Position numbers and translations under genes: made by a program. Positions 34,358 to 42,190 of a DNA stretch of 64,000 nucleotides are shown here, one piece after another. The notes under the pieces are model-generated. The model saw nothing but the letters and a program-made list of their open reading frames with translations, did not search any database and had not been told where the DNA came from. This DNA comes from Bacillus nitratireducens (GTDB lineage Bacteria; Bacillota; Bacilli; Bacillales; Bacillaceae_G), in NCBI RefSeq assembly GCF_001884135.1, contig NZ_MAOC01000009.1:21093-85092 (forward strand), read 5' to 3'. How positions within the stretch are numbered: position 1 is the first letter of the stretch; the number at the start of each line of letters is the position of its first letter.

Positions 34358-34427
34358 ATGATTGATAAGTCACGGTTTGGGCTGTTTCTTTTTTGTTTCC
34401 ACTTGTAATGGTTCACCTGTGAAAGTA

Positions 34428-34646
34428 TTACAATACATACTTTTTACTTTTGGGAATAATAAGTCCTTTCTTTTTTTTGTAATACATAAAAATAGATGTC
34501 AAACGGGATATGTTGTATCCAATCTGGACAACTAGTATTAGAAATACACTTATTAGACACTCTAAGGGATAGATTTGTTCCACTTTAAGATGAGGAAGAA
34601 TTTGGGGTTTGTAAAATAACAATGGAACTACGCGTTTTTTCGTCAT
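34428..34646 (-). CDS. Hypothetical small membrane protein
   Basis: 72 residues: MTKKRVVPLLFYKP, one hydrophobic span (about 30-46, ECLISVFLILVVQIGYN), basic end. The only ribosome binding site (AGAGG) lies in the arm of the hairpin directly upstream, so translation would be controlled by that stem. Amino acid composition looks protein-like; family not recognised. It may be chance. Confidence 0.4.
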   Translation of the reverse strand: MTKKRVVPLLFYKPQILPHLKVEQIYPLECLISVFLILVVQIGYNISRLTSIFMYYKKKKGLIIPKSKKYVL

Positions 34647-34647
34647 A

Positions 34648-34678
34648 CAAAAACCTCTACATATAAGTAGAGGTTTTT
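34648..34678. terminator. Hairpin between hypothetical and MHS transporter genes
   Basis: 12-bp stem AAAAACCTCTAC/GTAGAGGTTTTT with a 6-nt loop; T runs on both strands. On the minus strand it ends the MHS transporter unit. Confidence 0.7.
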
Positions 34679-34758
34679 AAATTGTATATTAATGAATTAT
34701 GCTTTTTTAGATAAAGCAAATCGAATTCAGGTAAACGAAGAACATAGAATACATAATT

Positions 34759-36081
34759 TTAACTAGATTTATTATTAGCTAGTTTATCTCCACCACTAAG
34801 CTCCGCCTCAATCTGCGAAGTCTTCGATGACTCATCCATACGCCAATACGTAATAAAGCTTATCGCGATACATCCAGCTACGTAGAAATAGAATAGTGAT
34901 TCCATTCCGATACTTTTTAGCCATAATGCGATGAACTCGGCTGTTCCGCCGAATATCGCAACTGTTAGTGCATATGGTAAACCTACGCCAAGTGCGCGAA
35001 TTTCAGTTGGGAAGAGTTCGGCTTTTACAATTGCGTTAATGGAAGTGTAACCAGTAACGATAATGAGGCCGACCATCATGAGTAAAAATGCTACGATTGG
35101 TTCTGTCGTTTTTTCCATAAAGAAGAAGATTGGTGCTGTTAGTAACGTTCCGAGAATACCGAAAGCCATTAATAGTGGGCGGCGTCCAATTTTATCGGAT
35201 AATAGCCCTGCAATCGGTTGAAGTACAACGAATATAAGTAGTGCGACAAAGTTAATCCAGCTTACAACTTCTTTCGGGAGACCGACTGTGTTTACCATGA
35301 ACTTTTGTAAATATGTTGTGTACGTATAGAATGCGACAGTGCCTCCTAGTGTTAGACCGACTACTGTTAAGACTGCTTTCGGGTGCTTCATAAGAGTGCG
35401 AACGGTTCCTGCGCTTTCGCGGTTTTTCGATTCCATATTTGAGAACTGCTCTGATTCATCCATTGTACGTCGAAGCCATAATACAGCTACTGCTCCCATC
35501 GCACCAATAATGAATGGAATACGCCATCCCCAAGCTTTCATATCTGGTTCGCTTAGTAATTGCTGAAGAACAATTTGAACGCCTAACGCAACCATCTGTC
35601 CAGCAACGAGCGTTACATATTGAAAACTTGAATAAAAACCACGGCGTCCACTACTAGCCATCTCAGATAAATATGTTGCGGAAGTTCCGTACTCTCCGCC
35701 AAGTGATAACCCTTGCAATAAACGGGCAAGAACTAAAATAATTGGTGCCATAATACCGATGCTTTCGTAACTAGGTGTACAGGCGATAATTAAAGAACCA
35801 CCGGCCATAACTGTAATGGAAAGCGTTAATGCTGCCCGGCGTCCGTGCCGATCTGCATAGCGTCCCATTAATAAACTTCCGATAGGGCGCATTAAAAATC
35901 CGACTGCGAAAATAGCTGCTGTGTTCAGTAACTGACTCGTTGGATCTCCTTTAGGAAAGAACTCTGCTGAGAAGTAAACAGCGAAAGCAGAGTAAACGTA
36001 CCAGTCGTACCATTCAATTAAATTGCCGACGGAACCTTTAAAGATATTGCCAGCGACTCGGTTAGATTTTACTTGAGCCAT
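34759..36081 (-). CDS. MHS-family carboxylate:H+ symporter
   Basis: 440 residues, 12 spans, major facilitator of the metabolite:H+ symporter group. Hallmarks: GNLIEWYDWYVYSAFA at the start of span 1, GRYADRHGRRAAL loop 2-3 motif, GGEYGTSATYLSEMA, and LLSDKIGRRPLL in the second half. Relatives carry 2-oxoglutarate, citrate or other carboxylates and some osmolytes. It is transcribed divergently from a carboxylate-type two-component system, its probable regulator. Start ATG follows GAGGAGG. Confidence 0.88.
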   Translation of the reverse strand: MAQVKSNRVAGNIFKGSVGNLIEWYDWYVYSAFAVYFSAEFFPKGDPTSQLLNTAAIFAVGFLMRPIGSLLMGRYADRHGRRAALTLSITVMAGGSLIIACTPSYESIGIMAPIILVLARLLQGLSLGGEYGTSATYLSEMASSGRRGFYSSFQYVTLVAGQMVALGVQIVLQQLLSEPDMKAWGWRIPFIIGAMGAVAVLWLRRTMDESEQFSNMESKNRESAGTVRTLMKHPKAVLTVVGLTLGGTVAFYTYTTYLQKFMVNTVGLPKEVVSWINFVALLIFVVLQPIAGLLSDKIGRRPLLMAFGILGTLLTAPIFFFMEKTTEPIVAFLLMMVGLIIVTGYTSINAIVKAELFPTEIRALGVGLPYALTVAIFGGTAEFIALWLKSIGMESLFYFYVAGCIAISFITYWRMDESSKTSQIEAELSGGDKLANNKSS

Positions 36082-36173
36082 AATAATTCCTCCTCTTGCT
36101 TATAAATAAAATGATAATTATGAAAGCGTGTTCAATATAGTTGAATTGTACTGTTCTCGAGTTGAAATCTCAA

Positions 36174-36255
36174 TATTATGACAATTTTATTCTTTTTGTA
36201 CTTTATGTACATGGAGATTTTTAATAGTTGCTTCATTATTAGTTTTGTCATAATA
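36174..36255. promoter_or_regulatory. Pair of 11-bp inverted sites in the divergent promoter region
   Basis: TATTATGACAA (36174-36184) and TTGTCATAATA (36245-36255) are exact reverse complements, 60 bases apart, between the transporter and the sensor kinase genes. A TGTACTTTATGTACA palindrome lies between them (36197-36211). Likely binding sites for the response regulator. Confidence 0.5.
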
Positions 36256-36306
36256 ATAGAAAAAGGAGATTGATAGTTTTGAATATTTTATCAAAGGATA
36301 TGAAGT

Positions 36307-37896
36307 ATGAAGAGATCACGCAAAGTATCATTGCAAACAAAAATAGTAAGCTTAATTATTACGTTAATTTTATTTGTCGTTCTCCTGTTAGCAGGAATAT
36401 TTGTTTACATTCAGTCCGTTGATACGAAGCGCCAAGTAGAACAGTTAGCTCTGCAAACGGCTAAATCTTTGTCTTTTATGCCAGCTATAAAAGATGCTTT
36501 TCAATACAACGAGCATAAAAGTACGATTCAATCCATTGCGGAACAAGTTCGTGAGCAAGCTGGTGCAGATTATGTAATTGTGGAAGATCGTTATGGGGTT
36601 ATGTATTCACATTCTAATTCTGAGTTGATTGGAACAAAAAGTAACAATCCATATAACTATGAAGCACTCACTTTTGGTGGCTATTATACACTCGAAGGAA
36701 ATGGCGAAAGTGGTCCGGCTTTAATGGCGAAGGCACCCATTATTGTTCATAACGGAGACTACGATCAAGTCGTAGGCGTTGTGACAGTAGAGTTTTTAAT
36801 AAAGGGTATTGAATCTAACATACTGAGCAGAACGAAAGAAATTATACTCTTTTCCTTAGCGGTATTACTAGTTGGAATCATTGGCGGCATTCTTTTAGCA
36901 CGTAGCATTCGTAAAGATACACTCGGTTTGGAACCGAACGAAATTGCAGCGTTATACCGGGAACGAAGCGCGATACTACTATCTATAAAAGAAGGGATTA
37001 TCGCTATTGATCAAAATGGTTTTATTACAATGATGAATACGTCGGCAGAAGAGATGCTGCATGTAAATGATGATTATATGCAGCAGCACATTTCAAAAGT
37101 TTTACCGGAATTTAATATGGAGAGAGTACTAGAAAACGATCAAGAAATAGCGTTTCAAGATAAAGTGTTTATTTTAAATAGGACACCGATACTCGAAAAT
37201 AACAGTACGGTAGGTGTTGTATGTAGTTTTAGAGATAAAACAGAACTGCAAAATCTAGTGAATACAATATCTGAGGTAAGAAAATATTCCGAGGACTTAC
37301 GTGCTCAAACGCATGAATTTACAAATAAGCTGTTCGTTTTATCAGGATTACTTCAGTTAGGACATTACAAAGAAGCGATTGAATTTATTCAACAAGAATC
37401 TAATATTCATCAAAGCCAAAATCATATTTTATTCCATCAAATTCATGATGCGAAAGTACAAGCTATTTTATTAGGAAAAATCGGAACAGCATCTGAGAAG
37501 AAAATTGATTTTCATATTGAAGGAGATAGTGCGCTTCAGCCATTACCAGACCATATAAAAGTTTCACACCTCATTACGATTGTTGGAAACATAATCGACA
37601 ATGCGTTTGATGCGGTGAGTGCACAAGAAGAGAAGAATGTTTCCTTCTTTGTTACGGATATTGGACACGATATTGTGTTTGAAGTGATAGATAGTGGAGC
37701 GGGAGTACCGACAGAAAAAATCGCAACTATTTTTCAAAAAGGATTTTCAACGAAAGGAAATGATCGTGGTTACGGACTAGCAAATGTAAAAGAAATGGTA
37801 GATCTACTACAAGGAACAATTGAAATTCAAAACGAGAAAAATGGGGGAGCTATTTTTACAATTTACCTTCCAAAAACATTGAGAGAAAGTACATGA
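36307..37896 (+). CDS. CitA/DcuS-type sensor histidine kinase
   Basis: 529 residues. Span 1 (about 13-33), extracytoplasmic Cache/PAS sensor (about 35-170), span 2 (about 178-197), cytoplasmic PAS (about 215-325), then a SpoOB-type H box with His336 (AQTHEFTNKL), N box NIIDNAFDAV and G boxes DSGAGVP and GYGLANVK. This subfamily senses citrate, malate, fumarate or similar. Start ATG 36307 has AAAGGA upstream. An out-of-frame TTG at 36279 has a stronger site and might give a short leader ORF. The response regulator follows after 19 bases. Confidence 0.88.
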   Translation: MKRSRKVSLQTKIVSLIITLILFVVLLLAGIFVYIQSVDTKRQVEQLALQTAKSLSFMPAIKDAFQYNEHKSTIQSIAEQVREQAGADYVIVEDRYGVMYSHSNSELIGTKSNNPYNYEALTFGGYYTLEGNGESGPALMAKAPIIVHNGDYDQVVGVVTVEFLIKGIESNILSRTKEIILFSLAVLLVGIIGGILLARSIRKDTLGLEPNEIAALYRERSAILLSIKEGIIAIDQNGFITMMNTSAEEMLHVNDDYMQQHISKVLPEFNMERVLENDQEIAFQDKVFILNRTPILENNSTVGVVCSFRDKTELQNLVNTISEVRKYSEDLRAQTHEFTNKLFVLSGLLQLGHYKEAIEFIQQESNIHQSQNHILFHQIHDAKVQAILLGKIGTASEKKIDFHIEGDSALQPLPDHIKVSHLITIVGNIIDNAFDAVSAQEEKNVSFFVTDIGHDIVFEVIDSGAGVPTEKIATIFQKGFSTKGNDRGYGLANVKEMVDLLQGTIEIQNEKNGGAIFTIYLPKTLREST

Positions 37897-37915
37897 CAAA
37901 CAGGGGGATGGGCAT

Positions 37916-38593
37916 ATGTTGAAGGTTGCAATCGCAGAAGATGATTTCCGCGTCGCGCAAATTCAGGAAGAGTTTTTATCAAAAATAAAAGACGTAAAAG
38001 TGATTGGAAAAGCATTGAACGCAAAAGAAACGATGGAACTACTACAAAGGGAAGAAATCGATTTACTTCTATTAGATAATTATTTACCAGATGGAATTGG
38101 AACGGACTTATTACCGAAAATCCATGCTGACTTTCCAAACGTTGACGTCATTATGGTTACAGCGGCGAATGAAAACTATATGTTAGAAAAGGCAATTCGA
38201 AACGGCGTAAGCAATTACCTTATAAAACCGGTCACGTTAGATAAATTTGTTCGAACCATTGAAGACTATAAAAGAAAGAAGCAATTATTACATAGTAACA
38301 ATGAAGTAAATCAAGCACTCATCGATAACTTCTTCGGTACCTCGCAAGTAACAGATATGAAAAACTTACCGACAGGTGTTGATCCATTAACACTGCAAAA
38401 GGTGAAAGGGATTATAAAAGGATTCGATGAGGGCATTACAATAGAAGAAATGGGAGAACAAATGGGAGCCTCCAGAACAACCGCAAGAAGATACCTAGAA
38501 TACTTAGTAGCAACAAACGAATGCACAGTAGAGTACACATACGGCATTATCGGACGACCAGAACGAAAATATCGCATAGGACGAGGACTATGA
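37916..38593 (+). CDS. CitB/DcuR-type response regulator
   Basis: 225 residues. Receiver domain with acidic pocket Asp9/Asp10, phosphoacceptor Asp54 (LLLDNYLPDG) and Lys104 (YLIKPVT); C-terminal winged or HTH part with ITIEEMGEQMGASRTTARRY. Activated by the kinase encoded upstream; likely target is the divergent MHS gene. Start ATG 37916 follows GGGGGATG. Its stop overlaps the next start (ATGA). Confidence 0.9.
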   Translation: MLKVAIAEDDFRVAQIQEEFLSKIKDVKVIGKALNAKETMELLQREEIDLLLLDNYLPDGIGTDLLPKIHADFPNVDVIMVTAANENYMLEKAIRNGVSNYLIKPVTLDKFVRTIEDYKRKKQLLHSNNEVNQALIDNFFGTSQVTDMKNLPTGVDPLTLQKVKGIIKGFDEGITIEEMGEQMGASRTTARRYLEYLVATNECTVEYTYGIIGRPERKYRIGRGL

Positions 38594-39564
38594 AAAAACG
38601 ATTATTACTATGTATATGGATCATGACAGGAGTAATAGCTGGTTGTTCTTCGGAAAAAACTCAAACGAATACAGTAAACATAGACAAAGTAGAAATCGTT
38701 GCACCAAACGTTCAAGGAGCAGGATGGGACTTAACAGCACGAGCGATGCAAAAAACGTTGACAGAAGAAAAAATCTTCACAAAACCAATCACAGTCACAA
38801 ATAAAGTAGGCGGCAGTGGTGATGTCGGATGGAAATATACGAAACAAAAAGGCGGTCACGTACTGGCGATTAACTCAAGCTTACTCATAACGAACAACCT
38901 ACTAGGCCACAGTAAACTAACATATAAAGACTTCACACCGCTCGCGCTACTTGCATCAGATTGGGAAGTCGTTGTCGTATCAAAAGAATCGAACATAGAA
39001 AACGCAAACGAACTAATGGAACAACTAAAACAAGACAAGAAAAACTTCAAAATCGGCGTTGCCCCAGGCCTAGGAAACGACGATCACCTATCATTTGTAC
39101 AAGTAAGCAAAGCCTTCGGCATAAATCCTGCCGAACTACAATTCTTCGTCTACGAAAACAAAGAAAAAATTATAAACGCCCTAACGAACAAACAAATAGG
39201 CGCGGCAACAATGACCCTATCCGAAGCCGAAAAACAATACAAAGCCGGCAAAATAAAAATACTAGCCGTATCCGCACCAAAACGACTAGACCACCTACCA
39301 GAAATCCCAACATGGAAAGAACAAGGAATCAACGTCATCTTCCAGCACTGGAAAGGGATTATGGGCCTGAAAGATATGACGGAAGAAGAGGTTGCTTATT
39401 GGGATAGTATCATTAAGCAGATGGTGGAGAGTGATAGTTGGAAGGGGATTTTGAGGGAGAGAGGTTGGAATTCTTTTTATAAGAATAGTGGAGAGAGTAG
39501 GGTGTTTCTTGAGGAGAGTAGTCAGGAGTATGGGGAGCTAGTGGGTAATAATGGAAATTATTAA
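38590..39564 (+). CDS. TctC-like (TTT-family) solute-receptor lipoprotein
   Basis: 324 residues. Lipobox VIAGC with Cys19. Bug/TctC fold: PNVQGAGWDLTARAMQKTL near the N-terminus, VTNKVGGSGDVGW, GNDDHLSFVQ and a C-terminal region ending GELVGNNGNY. In tripartite tricarboxylate transporters it would serve TctA and TctB, but neither is present. ATGA overlap with the regulator gene means translational coupling, so it probably presents a ligand to the sensor kinase, as described for BctC in Bordetella. Codon use is A/C-rich up to about 39340 and G/T-rich afterwards. Confidence 0.85.
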   Translation: MKKRLLLCIWIMTGVIAGCSSEKTQTNTVNIDKVEIVAPNVQGAGWDLTARAMQKTLTEEKIFTKPITVTNKVGGSGDVGWKYTKQKGGHVLAINSSLLITNNLLGHSKLTYKDFTPLALLASDWEVVVVSKESNIENANELMEQLKQDKKNFKIGVAPGLGNDDHLSFVQVSKAFGINPAELQFFVYENKEKIINALTNKQIGAATMTLSEAEKQYKAGKIKILAVSAPKRLDHLPEIPTWKEQGINVIFQHWKGIMGLKDMTEEEVAYWDSIIKQMVESDSWKGILRERGWNSFYKNSGESRVFLEESSQEYGELVGNNGNY

Positions 39565-39592
39565 ATCATACGGTATGGCGTATGATTTTTCT
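39565..39592 (+). terminator. Terminator of the two-component/receptor operon
   Basis: 9-bp stem AATCATACG/CGTATGATT with a GTATGG loop and T-rich tail directly behind the stop codon. Confidence 0.8.
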
Positions 39593-39652
39593 TTTATACA
39601 TAGTTTGGTAAAATAGTAGTAATTGTAATTTATTGTAACGGTGGGGATGAAA

Positions 39653-42190
39653 ATGTTAGAGCAACTCATAATTGAATTGGCTAAATCAACGAAGCAAGTT
39701 GAAAATATCCAGGGTGATAAAAATTATTTAATTATAAACAAGGATGATGAAGGATTAGACGTTGAGATTAAACTTTCACGCGAGCAATATGAAAAAGAAG
39801 AGGAAGTGTCGTCTTATTTTAAAGTGAGCTTTGAACTTCTTAAGAATGCTTGGGGAAAATTTATCAATATGCGTACGGTAAAGAGTGAGGATTTCGGACA
39901 AGTAAGTGAAAGTAATACGTTCTTGGTAGCTTTCTTCTCACAGATTCTATTTGTGAATGGTATGGAATCGAGAGCTATTACATTTAAAGAATTCCAAACC
40001 GATAATCTACCAAGTGAAAAATATGATAAAGTTATGCTCTTTTTAGAAGAGATAATGAATGGTACATATAATCCAAGTACGTTACGTGAACAAACGGATG
40101 AGAATTTATATAGAGTAAAATCGAACGCACGCCAAGATTTGAGATTATTAGGCTTTTTGAATGAATCTCATGAAATGAATGAACTTCTATTAAACGAATA
40201 TGTTCATTCGGAAGATAAGAATACTTATATTGCACAGCTAGTTTTAAAACAGGAGTATTTCCGAAATGCTTTATTTGTTCTTGGAGTGTTAGAGAACTAC
40301 TCAAAGGATGAAAAGAAAGAGGCTTTAGTAGATTTAGGAATGGCGATTGTCCGAAATTCATTAGGGGATAATTTGATGGTTGAATCAGTAGCGAAGTGGT
40401 GTACGAATAACTTACTAGATTGGCTTGAACAAGTAGGGTTAGTTAATAGTGAATGGATTCCATCTGAACAATACATAAAAAAGGATGAAGAAAAGGGCGG
40501 TAGTATGAACAGTAATTTACGTGAAAAGTTTTTAACTGTTATGGATGAGTATTTACAGGCAAGAACAGAAAGATTTGCGGGTCATAAAATGGGATCGGTT
40601 GTTAGGCATGAAATGACAACAGAAATAACGAGGCTACCATTTATTGATCATAATCAGTATGTTGTCACAGGATCAGTTGGACAAGGGAATTGGGCTGCTG
40701 TTCCGTGGCTTGCGATTATGAATAAAGATATTACAACATCCACACAGAGAGGGTATTATATCGTTTATTTATTTAGTGAAGATATGGAGCGATTATATTT
40801 AACGCTGGCCCAAGGTGTAACAGAAACAACTAAAGAAGAGATGCAAAAAATTAAAGAAGAGATTCGTGAACAAATACATATGTCCCAAAAGGTAAAAAAA
40901 GATGATGAGATTTTCCTAGGAACAAGTCCAAAAGCGAAAGGATATGCGAATTCAACAGCGGCTTATATTGCGTACGATGCTAATAAAATGCCAAGTGAAA
41001 AAGAGTTAGTAGAAGATCTAGAAGAAATGCTTGGTTATTATGAGGGATTTATTGCTTACAAAGAGGAAGGAACGAAATATGAAATGATTTATGAGAGGAA
41101 AGAAGTGTATTTAGATCAACAATCCATTATCGATCATGTGTCTTCTTATATTCAAAGTAAAGGTTTCTATTATGAGAAAAAGGATCTTATTAATTTCTTC
41201 CTTTCATTAAAGACGAAGCCGTTTGTAATTTTATCAGGTATTTCGGGTACAGGGAAAACGAAAATTGTTCAGTGGTTTGCAGAGAGTTTAGGGGCTACGG
41301 AAGAGAATGGACAATTTACGCTTATTCCGGTTCGACCTGATTGGAGTGATAGCTCTGATTTACTTGGTTATGTGAACCTTCAAGGGGAGTTTCAAGAAAG
41401 ACCGTTAATTAAAGTTCTTGAAACTGCAGATGCAAATCCAAATAGGCCGTATTTTGTAGTGCTGGATGAAATGAACTTAGCTCGAGTGGAATACTACTTT
41501 AGTGACTTCTTAAGTGTAATGGAAAGTCGTAAATGGAAAGATGGAAAAATTGTTACGTCACCAGTGCTTCCAGAATCAATTACGAATAAGCATATTATGA
41601 TTCCATCAAATGTATATATTATCGGAACTGTAAATATGGATGAAACGACACATCCGTTAAGTAAAAAAGTATTAGATCGTGCGAATACAATTGAGTTTAA
41701 TACCGTTAACTTAGATTATTTTAATTTCTTAATGGATGTAGAAGAGAAGGAAGCTGAAATTGTTTCTAATAGCTCTTTAGCAGCTAAGTATCTGCATTTA
41801 AAAGAATGCTTTAAAGAAAACGAAGATCTTGTGAGAAATATATCGAGCGTTTTAATAGAAATAAATAAAACACTTGAATCAGTTGGGGCTCAAGTTGGAT
41901 ATCGTATACGAGATGAAATTTGTTTCTATATGGCATACAACGAACAAGGGAAGTTATTGTTATTCGATGAAGCACTTGATTATCAAATATATCAAAAGAT
42001 TTTACCGCGTCTTGCAGGGAGCGATGGCAGAACAGAAGAGGTATTAAAACAGTTGTATGTATTATGTGCAAATGAAGAATACGATAGTGGCAATAATGCC
42101 GATTCCTATGCGAAGTATCCTCGTTCAGCTAACAAGCTGTCTCATATGTTAAGGAGGTTCGAGTATGATGGTTTCACCTCTTTCTGGATC
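39653..42190 (+). CDS. McrB-like AAA+ GTPase subunit of a modification-dependent restriction system
   Basis: 846 residues. N-terminal helical region (1-280) of unknown fold; DUF3578/MrcB-N-like domain (about 284-475) with VVTGSVGQGNWAAVPWLAI; AAA+ motor (about 500-846) with Walker A GISGTGKTK (529-537), Walker B VVLDEMNLAR (about 601-610) corresponding to the McrB DEINRA region, and the McrB consensus-like GTVNMDETTHPLSKKVLDRA (from 657). McrB rings hydrolyse GTP and carry the McrC nuclease along methylated DNA. ATG 39653 was chosen over GTG 39641 since GGTGGGG lies six bases upstream. The coding frame extends to the stop at 42191-42193 and overlaps the next gene. Confidence 0.85.

Noticed and set aside
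38961-39407. 148-codon basic ORF overlapping the TctC-like gene
   Set aside because: A by-product of the A/C-rich composition; highly Arg/Lys-rich with no start signals.
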